Shown piece by piece: positions 11,983-25,009 of a stretch of 64,000 nucleotides of DNA (positions are counted from its first letter, which is position 1; every line of letters starts with the position of its first letter). A program made the position numbers and the translations under genes. Source of the stretch: Sciurus carolinensis (lineage: Eukaryota; Chordata; Mammalia; Rodentia; Sciuridae); assembly GCF_902686445.1 (NCBI RefSeq), contig NC_062227.1:17683678-17747677 (forward strand), read 5' to 3'. The notes under the pieces were generated by a model. It was not told where the DNA came from. It saw only the letters and a list, made by a program, of their open reading frames with translations, and ran no database searches.

Positions 11983-14900
11983 TCACTGTGTTCTCTAAGA
12001 GTACATGATAGCTTGTATTTGGATCAAGGAAAATATGAAAACATGCTTAACACAAAAGTATTGAAAGGTATACAATACTGACTTTGAACCAATAGTAAGA
12101 AGTAGTTATTCCAAAATGGCCACTGCCACTGAAGAGTGAGCTCTGAAAATGATACAATGGATTCCAATGACTTTTTGTGAAACATATCCTCTGCATGATA
12201 CCGATTTCATCCCAGTGTTAGTGATTGTAACTTCATGAGCTGACTTTATGTAATGTGCATACTCTTTATGAAGATCGGTGGATGTGTAGACTGAAGAAAA
12301 CTTAGAAAGTCTGAAGAGGAGCAAGGTCAGCAAACAGCTGCAAGTTGCAGTTCTTCACTCTGTTCTCAATGAGAACAAGTTGGTATGAAATTGGATGAAT
12401 AAGGAGAAAATGTAAGTTCTTTCCCACAGTAGAATAACAGATTAAATTCAATGATTATTACTGTAATAGGAAGCACATTCCCAGCAGAGAAGTGCAGTAG
12501 AAGAGTTTTCTTAAAATGTTTCACAAATGTGTTACAATGTGACTTTGTGAATTTTATCATCCTTTAAGTCCCACTTGAGCCCACATATGAGTGCTCCTAT
12601 CTACAGGTGCTCTCTTGTTTGATGATTTTGTGTAATAAGACTGAACAGAATATTTGAAGGTGCTGGCTGAAAATAGTTTCACAAATTCTGTGGTGCTCCA
12701 AGGTAGAGAACCTCACTGAACCTAATGAATACATGTGCCTTTCCATTTAGATCAAATAACAAAAGCTTCATTGGTCACCAGGAGGTTTAAAATTGTTTCC
12801 ATTCAAAGCCATACAAAATTGTATGTAGTCCAAAAAGGAAATGGCAGGTCGAGAAGTGACTGCTGAAAATGTATCACTACTGGATTTCAAACACTCTTTG
12901 GGGAAGAGGTGCTATTCATCTTCACAGTTAAACACTTCCAAGCTTTCCAGCTACAAAAAAACTTTTCAAACCGTATCATCTGAAACCAGGAGTTCATTCC
13001 CTGCAGACAAACTGCTGTTATAGAATTTCTTAAAATGATTCTCAATTGGATTTCAAGAAGATCTTCTGGATATGATCATCCTTTCAGTCCCTCTTTACAC
13101 CCAGATAATGAGTTTTCTATCAAGGGGGAATTTCTTGTTAGTATATTTGCATGGAAATTTGGTTTGAATATGCTCTCGAAAGCATAGAAATCCTGAGGAG
13201 GAGTCAGCTGTAGCATGTTGCTTCAACCTACACCCTCAAAGGTTCTTTATGAGTACATGAGTTTCTGTTTGGATGAATTGCCACAAAGCATAGGTGCTTT
13301 CCAGCAGGAAAGTAAAGGGTTCAATTCAAAGGTTTGGTACCAGTAGGCACTGGAGATAAATTTCAAATTGGCTACTGCAGTGGAATAGCGATGACTGAAA
13401 TAATTTTGCTAATGGATTTCAGTCATTCCTTTGGAAACAAGTTCCTCTAAGTAATACAAACTTGATAACAGTGGCTGATGCTTGAAGTTTCAAGAGATTT
13501 ATTTTTCCACCACTTTGTGTATTGTCATGAGCAGTGCTTCAAATGAGTGGTTTAAAAGTGCTTGAGGTCTGCAGAAGAGCAGGTCAGCAAAAACTTCAAC
13601 CTAGAGGCCCTTATTGGGGTCAATATTGACCGATCCCCAGAGAGTCAAAATGCACACACAGTAATGCAAATCACACAATGAGGTTTCATTGCAAACTGAA
13701 GCCTGTACTCTAACCAGCCTCTCAGACCACTACCATGGCTGAGTGGGGAGTGGCCCCGAGGGATGAGGAAAGTAGTCTACTTAAGAAATTTCCAATCATT
13801 CATCAACAAAGACTTGTACATTATGTTTAACATTTGAACAGCTAGACAGTGTTCTCCTTTGGTTGGGCCCCACCAATTTATTCAAATCTCATTGGGTCCT
13901 GCCAAACTGAATGGTCCTGGAGGAAGAGGGAGGAGGGACAGGGTGAACTATACAGGAGATGAGTTGGGGCGAGGCCCTCCCCCATCCTTGATAGATAGGT
14001 TTCTGGGCAGCTGCCCATTTCTCAGACAGATATCTCTTAACAGCCTTGATAAATGCCGGGGGCCCAGTATGTCCTGTATGTCCTGTATTGGCTCTTGAGT
14101 GTAGCACCTGCATGCCCTTTCCTGCAGGTGTTTTACAGGCCAGTTCCCAAAATGGCTTGTTCATACAACATGGCTGCACAGATGTCACCTTGTTCTCAAA
14201 ACCTCTACTCACTCTGTTCTCAATGAGAACTTGTTTGCTTGCATTTGCATGAATAAGCAGGAAATATAACTGCTCTTCAGCAACAGAAAAAATATTTACA
14301 ATTCAACTTTAACATTGAATTCTGGAGCCCATTTCCAGCAGAATATTGCAGTATAATCATTATCTTAGACAGTATCACAAATGAATTACCATGAGACTTA
14401 GTGATTTTGATCATCCATACAGTCCCAGGTGACTCCAGATATTATTGCTTCCATCTACAAGAGCTCTCTTCTTAGTGTGTTTAATACAACTAAAAATTGT
14501 TTGAATGTGCTGAATGATAAGAGCTTAAAAGTATTGAGGAGGAGAAGATCCACCAAATTGAGTCAATGTAGAGGCAATCTTTGTTCTCAATGTGTACCCT
14601 GTGTTTATTTGCATTTAATCTATTAGTTCAAAGTTCTCTTTCCTCTCTGCAAGTTAAAAAATGGTTTCCTTTCAATGCCACCCTACCACTGTTAACCAGC
14701 AATTGATTCCACAAAAGTAAAAGCAGTTGAAAAGTTATTGTTGACCCTATTTCAGTACTGAATCATTTACCCTTTGGGGAACATATCCTCCATGTTGTCC
14801 CAGGTTACCGCACATGTGCTTTTCACCAACAGAAGAAAACTTTCAATTGCAAGGGTATCATTTGAAACCCCAAGTTAATCCCAAGTAGACAAGTGCTACT

Positions 14901-15659
14901 GTAGATTTTCTTAAATAATGTTTCAAAAGGGTTTTCAAGGAGATCTTGAGGATTATATCATCGCTAGTATCACACATTGATGTTAGGAAGTGCAACTTCA
15001 ATCTATGTTAGCTTCCTTATTGTTTATTATCATGGAAATGTGGTATTAATAAGATGTGTCAAATTAGCATAGACATGCTGAGGTTGAGGAGGTCCAGCAA
15101 GATCCTTCAATGTACACACACTATGTTTGCTAAGAGTACATATTTAGCTGTATTCGGATGACTCATCACGAATCAAAAGTGCCTAACAACAAGATAATGA
15201 AAGGTATCTAACACTGCCTTTGTTCCATTGATAAGCAGAATGCATTCCAAAAGGGCAACCTGCACTTTAAGTGTGATTGCAAAAAATATTTAGTACTGGA
15301 TTCAAATAACTCCTTGGGGAACAGATCCTATGCATGTTCTCACTTTATCTCATAATTTCTTTCCAGTAATTGAAGAAACATTTTTATTCAAAGTGAATCA
15401 TTTGAAATTGGGAGGTGCCTCCCAGCAAACCACTTCTGTCAAAAGTTTCTTAAAAAGAGTTCAAAAAAGGATTTCAAAGAAATCTGTATATTTGATCAAC
15501 ATTTCAGTTAGAATTTCATCCCAGAGAATGGGGCCACTCTCTACCAGAGTTTTACTGTTACCCCATCTTGTGCAGTAGAAGGGAACTGTGGTTTGTTCCT
15601 AAGCACATTAGAAATACTGAGGAGGTGGACTTCCAAAATTTTCCTTCAAAGCAACACAC
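11983..15659 (+). repeat. SatA unit 2
   Basis: Subunit starts lie near A 11983, B 12356, C 12711, D 13231, E 14208, F 14573 and G 15117. Removing the LTR-A insertion at 13611-14201 leaves about 3086 bp. The order and lengths match unit 3. Confidence 0.85.
13611..14201 (-). mobile_element. Solo LTR-A in SatA unit 2
   Basis: About 591 bp, reverse complement of the copy at 17677-18272. It interrupts subunits D/E at '...gaggccc|...|cctctactcactctg'. Its minus-strand start has decayed from TG. No internal retroviral sequence is present, so this is a solo LTR left by LTR-LTR recombination. Confidence 0.85.
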
Positions 15660-18600
15660 TCACTATGTTCTCTAGGAGTGTATGATAGTTTGAATTTGCA
15701 TGAAGAAAAACAATGAAAACCTACTTAACACTAAAGTATTGAAAGGTATCCAATCACTGCCTTGGAACAAGTAGTAGGAAGCAGAACATTACAAAATGGA
15801 CACTGCCATTGAATAGTGAATTCTGAGAATGATACAATTATGGATTCCAAGACTCTTTGTGAAGCATATGCTCTGCCTGATACCAATTTTATCCCAGGCA
15901 TTAGTGCTTGTAGATGCATGAGCTGTCTTCTTGATGTAGTTTGTGTTCTCTTCATGAAGATTGGTGGATATGTAGGCTGAAGAGAGTTTAGAAAGTCTGA
16001 GGAGGAGCAAGGTCAGCAAACAGAGCAAGTTGCAATTGTGCATTGTGTTCTGAATGAGAACAATTTGTTTTGAATTTGAATGAATAAGAAGGAAATGTAA
16101 GTGCTTTCCAGCAACAGAATTCACAATTTATATTCAAAGATTTTCACTGTAACCGGAAGCACATTCCCAGAAGAAAAGTGCCATGGAGAAGTTTTCCTAA
16201 AATGATTCACAAATGGATTTCAAAGTGACTTTGTGAATTTGAACATCCTTCCATTCCCACTTGAAGCCCACATGTAAGTGCTCCTAAATACCAGTGCTCT
16301 CTTGTTTGACTATTTTGTGTAATAGGACTGAACTGAGAGTTGAATGTACTGCCTCAAAAGAGATTACAAATGATGGGGTGCCACAAGGTAGAGAACCTCA
16401 CTGTACCTAATGAGTACCTTGTATTTTCCACTTGAATCAATGATGAAAAGCTTCATTGCTCACCAGGAAGTTAAAAACTGTTTCCTTTTGAAGACATTTT
16501 AAATTTTTAACCATCATTGTATTCCAGAAAGGCAACTGCAGTTGAAGAGTGATTGCTCAAAATGCATCACTACTGATTTCAAAGACTCTTTGGGAACAGA
16601 TCCTATGCATCTTTCCAGTTGAACATTTACATATTTCCAGCTGAAAAAAAAGAAAGCTTTCTAAGGTGTCTTTTGAAATCAGGAGTTCATTCTCAGCACA
16701 CAACTGCTGTTATAGAATTCCTGAAAAAGAATTCTCAAAAGGATTTTAGGAAGATCTTTTGCATTTGATAATCCTTACAGTCCTTCTTTCCTCCCAGGCA
16801 ATGGATTCCTTTCAAGGGGAAATTTCCTTTTAGTCCAGTTTGTGTATTTGCATGGAACTTTGGTTTGAATGTGCTGCCTCAAAACACCACAGAAGTCCTG
16901 AGGTGGAGCACCTGTGGCATGTTGCTTCAATCTACACCCTCAAAATGTTCTTTCCAAGTATATAACAGTTTCTGTTTGGATGAATTGTCACAAAGCATAA
17001 GTGTTTTCCAGCAAGGAGAGAAAATGTTCTTATTCAAAGTTTTGCTCACCACTAGTCACTGGATATATATTTCAAACATGCCACTGCAATTGAATAGCAA
17101 TGGTTGAAAATATTTTCTAGAGGATTTTGATAATTCCTTCAAAAAATTTTCTCTCCCTCACCCAATGTTGATCCCAGTGACTGATACTTGAAGTTTCAAG
17201 AGCTTTATTTTTTCACCACCTGGTATATTGTCAGAAACAGGGAATTAAATGAGTAGTCTAAAAGTGCTTGAGGCATGTAGAGGAGAAAGGTCACCAAAAA
17301 ATTTAACCTAGAGGTCCATACTCACTCTGATCTCAATGAGACTGTGTTCATTTGCATTTGAATGAATAAGCAGGAAGTATAACTGCTGTCTAGTTACAGA
17401 AAAAAATGCTTAAAGTTTTACTTTAATATTGAATTCCAGAGCCCATTTCCAGCAGAAAACTGCAGTGGATGTATTTTCTTAAAATGCTTCATGAATGGAT
17501 TACCATGAGACTGATTTTAATCATCGTTACAGTCCCAGGTGGATCCCTGATATCATTGCTTCAAAGTATAAGTAATCTCAGACTAGTTGGGTTAACACAA
17601 CTGAAAATAGGTTTGAATGTGCTGAATGGTAAGAGCTTAAATGTACTGAGGAGGAGAATATCTAGCAAGTTGATTCTGTTGAGTAAAAGGTGACATCTGT
17701 GCAGCCATGTTGTATGAACAGGCCATTTTGGGAACTGACCCATAAACCCCACCCCCCTGGAAAGGGCATGCAGGTGTTACCCTCAAGAGCCAATACAGGA
17801 CAAACAGGACATACTGGACCCCCGGGGTTCATCAAGACTGTTAAGAGATATCTGTTCAAGAAAAGAGCAGTTGCCTGGGAATCTTATCTATCAAGGACAA
17901 GGGGGCCTAGTCCCAACTCACCTCCTGCATAGTTAATCCCTTCCTTCCTCCCTTCTTCCTCCAGGACCATTCAGTTCTGTCGGGACACAATGAGAATCAA
18001 AGAGATTGGCGGGACCCAAACAAAGAGGACAAATGTTTAACTGTTCCAATGTTAACCAATTATGTGCAGGTCTTTTTGTGTGAATACTTGAAAATCCCTT
18101 AAATAGAGTGCTTTATAACCCCTTGGGGCTGCTCCCCACTCAGTTATTGTAGTGGTCTGAGAGGCTGATTGTGGTCCAAGCTTGAGCTTACAATAAAACC
18201 TCATTGTGTGTCTTGCATTATTGTGTGTTCACTTTGACTCTCTGGGGATAGATTGATATTGAACCCCAATAAATCAGTGTAGATACATTCATTGCTCTCA
18301 ATGAGTACAATGTGTTTATTTGCATTTGATCAATTTGCTCAAAATTTCTTTGCCTTCCAGCAAGTTAAGAAATGGTTCCTTTTCAAAGCCACAATACCAC
18401 TGTTTATCAGCATTTGGTTCCAAAAAAGCAACTAAAGTTGGAGTGTTACTGCTGAACATATTTGAGTACTGAATCAATGACTCTTTGGGTAACATATCCT
18501 ATGAATTGTCTCAGATTACCCCTTAGATGCTTTTCACCAATTGAAGTATACTTTAAATTCCAAGGGTATCATTTGAAATTTCATGATGATCCCAAGCAGA

Positions 18601-19377
18601 TAAGTGCTGCTAAAAAGTTTCTTAACCAATGTTTCTAAAAGGGTTTTTATGGAGATCTGGTGGATTTTTTTTATCTTTAGGGTCACACATTGATGTAAGA
18701 AGATGCCCCTCCAATCTATGTTAGCTTGTTGATTGTTATGGAAATATTGTTTTAAAGTGATGTGTCAAATTAGCATAGATGTGCTGAGGTGGAGGAGTTC
18801 CAGCAAGATCCTTGAAAGTACACATATTCACTGTGTTCTCTAGGAGTATATAATTGTTGTATTCAGATGACTTAAAACAAAGTAAAAGTACCTAAAAGCA
18901 AGGAAATGAAGGGTATCCAATCACTACCTTTGTTTCAGTGTTAAGTGAAATGCATTTCAAAAGGGCAATTGCAGTTCAAGCCTGACTGCTGAAAATATTT
19001 TTAGTACTGGATTCAAACGACTATTTGAAGAACATATCCTATGCATGTTCCCACTTTACCTCATAGGTACTTTTAGCTATAGAAGAAAGCTTTCAATTCA
19101 AAGTGAATCATTTGAAATTGGGAGGTAATTCCCAGCAGGCAGCTTCCATTAAAGAGTTTCTTAAAAAGAGTTCAGAAATAGATTTCAAAGAAATCTGTAT
19201 ATTTGATTATTGTTTGAGTCAGAATTTCAGCCCAGAGAATGGGACCTTTCTCTACCAGAGCATTCTTTTTACCCAAGTTTGTGTACTAGTAGGAAATAAT
19301 GGTTTGAGTGTACTGTCTCTAAATAGATTAAAGGGTTGAGGAAGAGGTGTTCCAGCATTTTTCTTCAACACAACTTA
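15660..19377 (+). repeat. SatA unit 3 (reference unit)
   Basis: Subunit starts lie near A 15660, B 16037, C 16395, D 16934, E 17320, F 18286 and G 18827. Lengths are about 377, 358, 539, 386, 370 (after removing LTR-A), 541 and 551 bp. A core motif of the form attcccagcag-aact-gcagtt...aaaatg...ggattt recurs ten times per unit, spaced either about 170 or about 375 bp. A second motif, 'tctcaatgagtac...ggatgaat', marks the seven subunit starts. Confidence 0.85.
17677..18272 (+). mobile_element. Solo LTR-A in SatA unit 3
   Basis: Starts TGTTGAG at 17677 and ends near 18272. It shows a TATA-like ttaaatagag near 18098, an AATAAA signal near 18192, and a U5 with the CACTTTGACTCTCTGGGG motif shared with the other LTR-A copies. 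Subunit E continues into F on either side. Confidence 0.85.
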
Positions 19378-20829
19378 CTCATTGTGTTCTCTAGGATTAT
19401 ATGATAGTTTGTATTAGGATGAAGGAAAACAAAGATAACATGATTAACACAAAGATATTTAAAGGTGTCCAATCACTGCCTTTGAACCTGTAGTAAGAAG
19501 GAGTACATTACAAAATGGCCACTGCCATGGAAGAGTGCATTCTGAAAATGATACACTCATGATAATGGATTCCAATAACTCTTTGTGGAACATATCCTCT
19601 GCATGATACCAATTTCATCTCAGGTGTTAGTGCTTGTAGCTTTATGAGTTGTCATCTTGATGTAGTTTGTGTACTATGCATGAAGGTTGGTGCATGTGTA
19701 GGCTGAAGACAGCTTAGAAATTATGCAGAAGAGCAAAATTATCAAACAGCTACATGTTGTAGTGGCTTACTCTTTTCTCATTGAGAATAAGTTAGTTTGA
19801 ATTTGAAAGAATAATGAGGAAATGTAAGTACTTTGCAGTAACAGAATAAACAATTTAAATTCAATCAGTTTCACTGAAATCAGAAGCACATTCCCAGTAG
19901 AAAAGTGCAGTGGAAGCATTTTCCTAAAATGTTTCACAAATGGATTTCAATGTGACTCTGTGAAATTGATCATCCTTACAGTCCCACTTGAAGCCCATGT
20001 GTAAGTTCTCTTATCTACCAGTGTCCTCATGTTTCACAACTTTGTGTAATAGGAATGAACTAAATTTTGAATGTGCTGGCTAAAAAGAGCTAACAAATAA
20101 AGCAGAGATTCAAGGTAGAGAAACTCATCATACTCAATGAGTACCTTGTGTTTTCCATTTGAGTCAATTAACACAAAACTTCATTGCACACCAGGAAGTT
20201 AAAATTGTTCCTTTTCAAAGTCATCCTAAATTTGTTAGCCATCATTGTATTCCAAAAGGAAACTACAGTTGAAGAGTGATTGCTAAGAATGGATGACTAC
20301 TGGATTTCAAAGACTCTTTGGGGAAGGGTTCCTGTGTATCTTAACAGTTAAACACTTACATGATTTCAAGCTACTAAAAAAAAATTTTCCAAGTGTATCT
20401 TTTGAAACCTGGAGGTCATTCCCAGTAGACAAGTATTATTAGAGAATTTTATAAAAAGTTTTGTCAAATGGACTTCAAGAGATCCATTTCATCACCCCTA
20501 TAGTCCTTCTTTCCCTCCAGAGAATGGGGTTCCTGTCAAGGGCAGATTTCTGATTAGTACAGTTTGTGTATTTTCATGTAACTTTGGTTTGAACATGCTT
20601 TCTCAAATTAGCACAGAATTCCTGAGGAGGAGCAGCTTTAGCTCATGGTTTCAATGTACACCCTCAAAGCATTCCTTATGAGTACATGATAGTCTGTCTA
20701 TGGATGAATTGTCACAAACCATAAGTGCTTTACAACAAGGAGAGAAAAGGTTCTTATTCAAAGTTTTGGTACCATTAGTAACTGGATATACTTTTCAAAT
20801 GAGCAATTGCAGTTGCAGAGTGATGGCTG

Positions 20830-20885
<56 letters not shown>

Positions 20886-22629
20886 CAGTGCTGGGGTTTG
20901 AACCCAGAGATCTTGTGCTTGCAAGGCAAGCACCCTACCAACTGAACTACATCCACAGCCCAGAAATAATTTTGCTAAAGGATTTCAGTCATTCCTTCAG
21001 AAAAAAGTTTCTCTTCTCCACCCAACGTTGATCCCAATGGCTGATGTTTGAAGTTTCAAGAGATTTATTTTTTTTTCCACTTTGTGTATTGTGAAGAACA
21101 GACATTTAAATGAGTATTGTAAAAGTCCTTGAGGTCTGCAGAGGAGCAAGTTCAGCAAAATTTCAAACTACAAGTCCCTACTCACTCTGTTCTCAATGAA
21201 AAGCTATTCCTTTGCATTTAAATGAATTAGCAGGAAGTGTAACTGCTATCCAGCTACAGAAAAAGAATGCTTAAAGTTACACTTTAACATTGAATTCTGG
21301 AGCCCACTTCCAGCTGAAAACTAGAGTGGAAGTATTTTCTTAAAATACTTCACAAATGGATTACCATGAGACTGTGATTTTGATCATCCTTACAGTCCCA
21401 GGTGGTTCCCAGATATCATTGCTTCCATCTAGAAGTGGTTTCTTAGACTAGTGCATTAATACATCTGAAAATAGTTTTGAATGTGCTGAATGATAAGAGC
21501 TTAAAAGGTCTGAGAAGACCAGCAAGTTGATTCAATGTAGATGCATTCATTGTTCTCAATGAGTACCATGTGTTTATTTGTATTTGATCAATTAGCTAAA
21601 AGTTCTTTTCCCTCCAACAAGTTAAGAAATGGTATCTTTTCCAAGTGACCCTACCACTGTTAACCAGCATTTGATTACAATTAAGCAACTGCACTTGAAG
21701 AGTTATTGCTGAACACATTTCATTACTGAATAAATGACACTTTGAAAAACTTATCCTATATGTTTTCCCATGTTACTCCTTAGGTGCTTTTCACCCACAG
21801 AAGAAAACTTTCAATTTCAAGGGTATCATTGGAAACCCTGAGTTAATCCCAAGCAGACATGTGCTTTTAAAGACTTTCTTAAATAATGTTTCAAAAAGTG
21901 ATTTCAAGAAGAATGTGTGGATTTTATCATTGTTAGGGTCCCATATTGATGTTAACAGGTGTAGCTCCCATGTCTATTAGTTTTCTTGTTAGGCCAGTTT
22001 GTTTATAAATATTGAAATGTGGTTTTAAATGTGATGTGTCAAATTAGCATAGACGTGCTGAGGTGAAGGAGTTCCAGCAAGATTCTTCAATGAGCATACA
22101 CTCACCGTGTTCTCTAGGAGTATATAATTATTTGTATTTAGATGACTCATCACAAAGTGAAAGGGCCCAACAGCAAGGAAATGAAAGGTGTCCAATCACT
22201 ACCTTTGTTCCAAGGGCAACTGCAGTTCAATCGTGATTGCTGAAAATATTTTAGTATTGGATTCAAATGACACAGTTGGAAACATATCCTATGCATGTTC
22301 CCACATTACCTCTTAGGTATTTTCCAAAAATACAAGAAATATTTGAAATCAAAGTGAATCATTTGAAATTTGGTGGAAATTTCCAGCAGATTACTACTGT
22401 TAACGAGTTTCTTAAAGAGTTCAAAAACATATTTCAAGGGCTTCTGTATATCTGTATCATAATTTCACACAGATATTTCACCCAGAGAATGGAGCCTCTC
22501 TCTATGAAAACTTTCAAGTTACCCCAGTTTGTGTAGTAGCAGGAAACACTGGTTTGAATGTACTGTCTCTAAACAGATTAGAAGGACTGAGGAGGAGGAA
22601 GTCCAACATTTTCCTTCAACACAACATAC
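19378..22629 (+). repeat. SatA unit 4
   Basis: The complete seven-subunit unit is about 3117 bp after removing the SINE insertion at about 20832-20960. It is the least disturbed unit in the window. Confidence 0.85.
20832..20960 (-). mobile_element. ID-like tRNA-derived SINE with (TA)n tail
   Basis: Read on the minus strand, it has a tRNA-like A box region (GTAGTTCAGTTGGTAGGG), a B box GGTTCAAACCCC and a CCCAGCACTGC 3' end, followed by about 25 TA repeats (20832-20882 on the + strand). A short 'gaaat' repeat flanks it within SatA subunit D. The type is rodent ID or squirrel STRID-like. Confidence 0.85.
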
Positions 22630-25009
22630 TCACTGTGTTCTTTAGGAGTATATTATATATTTTATTCAGATGGAGGAACACAAATGAAAAAGTGCTTAAC
22701 ACAAAGTTATTTAAAGATATCCAATCACTGCCATTGAACCAGTAGTAGGAAGTCCTACATTCCATCATGGCCACTGCCATTGAACAGTGATTTTTGTAAA
22801 TGATACAGGAATGAATACCAATGACTCTTTGTGGAACAGATACTGTGCATGGTACCAATTTCTTCCCAGGTTTTAGCACTTGGAGCTTCATGAATTTCTT
22901 CTTCATGTAATTTGTGTACTCTTCATGTAGATTGGTCAATGTGTATACTGAAGAGAGTTTAGAAAGCATGAAGAGGAGAAAGACAAGCAAACAGCTGTTA
23001 GTTACACTTGCTCACTCTGTTCTCCATGAAAGAATAAGTTGATTTGAATTTGGTTGAATAAAGAGGAAATGTAAGTGCTTTCCAGCAACAGAATAAACAG
23101 TTTAAATTCAAATAGTATCATTGTATTCAGAAACACATTTCACGCAGAAAAGTGCAGTGGAAGAGTTTTTCTAAAATGTTTTACAAATGGATTTCAATGT
23201 GACTTTGTGAATTTGAACATCCTCCAGTCCCACTTGGAAACCACCTGTAAGTGCTCCTAACAACCATTGTTCCCTTGTTTGACTCTTTTGTGTAATAGGA
23301 CTGAAATTTGAATGTGCTTGCTGAAAAGACCTTACAAATGCTGTGATACTTCAAGGTAGAGAACCTCACTGTACACATAAGTACCTTGTGTTTTCCATTT
23401 GGATCAATTAACACAAAGCTTCATTGCTTAATAGGAAGTTAAAAACTCTTTCCTTTTCAAACCATCTTAAATTGGTTAATCATCATTGTATTCCAGGGGA
23501 ACTGCAGTTGAAGAATGAGTGCTGAAAATGTATCACTACTGGATATCAAAGACTCTTTGGAGAACAGATCCTAGGCATCTTCCAGTTACACACTTAAATG
23601 CTTTCCAGCTACCAAAAAAAAAAAAAAAAAACTTTCAAAGAGTATCATTTGAAACAGGGACTTCATTCCCAGCAGACAACTCTTGTTGTAAAATTTCTTA
23701 AAAACATTTATCAAATGGATTTCAAAGTCTTTTGGATTTGATCATCCTTACAGTCCCTCATTCCTTCCAGATATTGGGGTTCCTATCAAGGGGAGATTTC
23801 TTGTTAGTCAAGATTTTGCATTTTCCTGGAACTTTGGTAAGATGGTGCTGTCTAAAATAGTATAGAAGTCCTGAGGAGGAGCAGCTCTAGCATGTTGCTT
23901 CAACTTACACACTCAAAGTATTCTTTACAAGTACATGATAGTTCCTGTTAGGTTGAATTTGAGCGACTATATGAAGAAGAGAGGAGTCACTGATGCAAAA
24001 GGCAGCACACCACATGGTGACAAATCAAACAGGGGCAGGAAATCTCCACTGACCCTTAACTCAACCTATCACTCAGCATATTCCCCCACCAATTCCAGTC
24101 TGTAAAATCCCCAGGCACTCAGAACCATGTGCTACTTTCTCTGACTCCCTACCCTGACTTCTACTGTAGGGGTCTGGGAATTTTGCTCAAGAGCCAAATT
24201 CTAATAAAGCTTTATTTGGCAGCTTTCTCTCGCAGCTTTCTCTCCAATTTTATTTGGCCACTAGTCCTGCCCCCAAGCTTACATTTTCTATATGGATGAA
24301 TTGTCACACATTTATGTAAGAAGATGCAGCTCTAATCTCTATTAGCTATTTTGTTAATCCAGTTTTTGATTGTCATGGAAATATTGTTTTAAAGTGATGT
24401 GTCAAATTAGCATAGACATGCTGAGGTGGGGGAGTTCCAGCAATTTCTTTCAATGTACACATACTCACTGTGTTCTCTAGGAGTATATAATTGTTGTATT
24501 TGGATGACTCATCACAAAGTAAAAGTGAGGAACAGCATGGAAATGAAAGGCATCCAGTCACTCCCTTTGTTCCAGTGGTAAGCGGAATGCATTTCAAAAG
24601 GGCAATTGAAGTTCAAGACTGATTGCTGAAAATATTTTAATACTGGATTCAAATGACTCTTTGGGGAACATATCCTATGCATGTTCCCACTTTATCTGAT
24701 AGGTATTTTTTGTAATAGAAGAAATTCTTCATTTAAAAGTGATTCATTTGAAGTTGGAAATAATTCTCAGCAGAAAACTTGTGTTAGAGTTTCTCAAAAA
24801 GTGTTCAAAAATGGATTTCAAAGATATCTGTATATTTGATCATTGTTTGAGTCAGAATTTCATCTCAGAGAATGGTTTCTGTCTCTACCAGAACTTTCTG
24901 TTTACCCATTTGTGTAGTAGCAGGGAACTATGGTCTGAATGTACTGTCTCTAAACAGATTAGAAGGGCTGAGAAGGAGGAGTTTCAACATTTTCCTTCAA
25001 AACAATGTA
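22630..25009 (+). repeat. SatA unit 5, internally deleted
   Basis: The unit begins normally (A 22630, B near 23000, C near 23370, D near 23920) and then carries an LTR (23946-24283). It jumps from early subunit D at about 24311 into subunit F ('gtaagaagatgcagctctaatctctattag'-type text). The remaining satellite is about 2040 bp, so about 1.08 kb is missing. Confidence 0.8.
23946..24283 (+). mobile_element. Solo LTR, unidentified family (LTR-D)
   Basis: About 338 bp, starting TGTTAGG and ending TTACA, with an AATAAAGC polyadenylation signal near 24202 and a T/C-rich U5. It interrupts SatA subunit D. The flanks 'gttcc' and 'ttttc' are at best a decayed target duplication. No internal retroviral sequence is adjacent. 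Confidence 0.65.
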
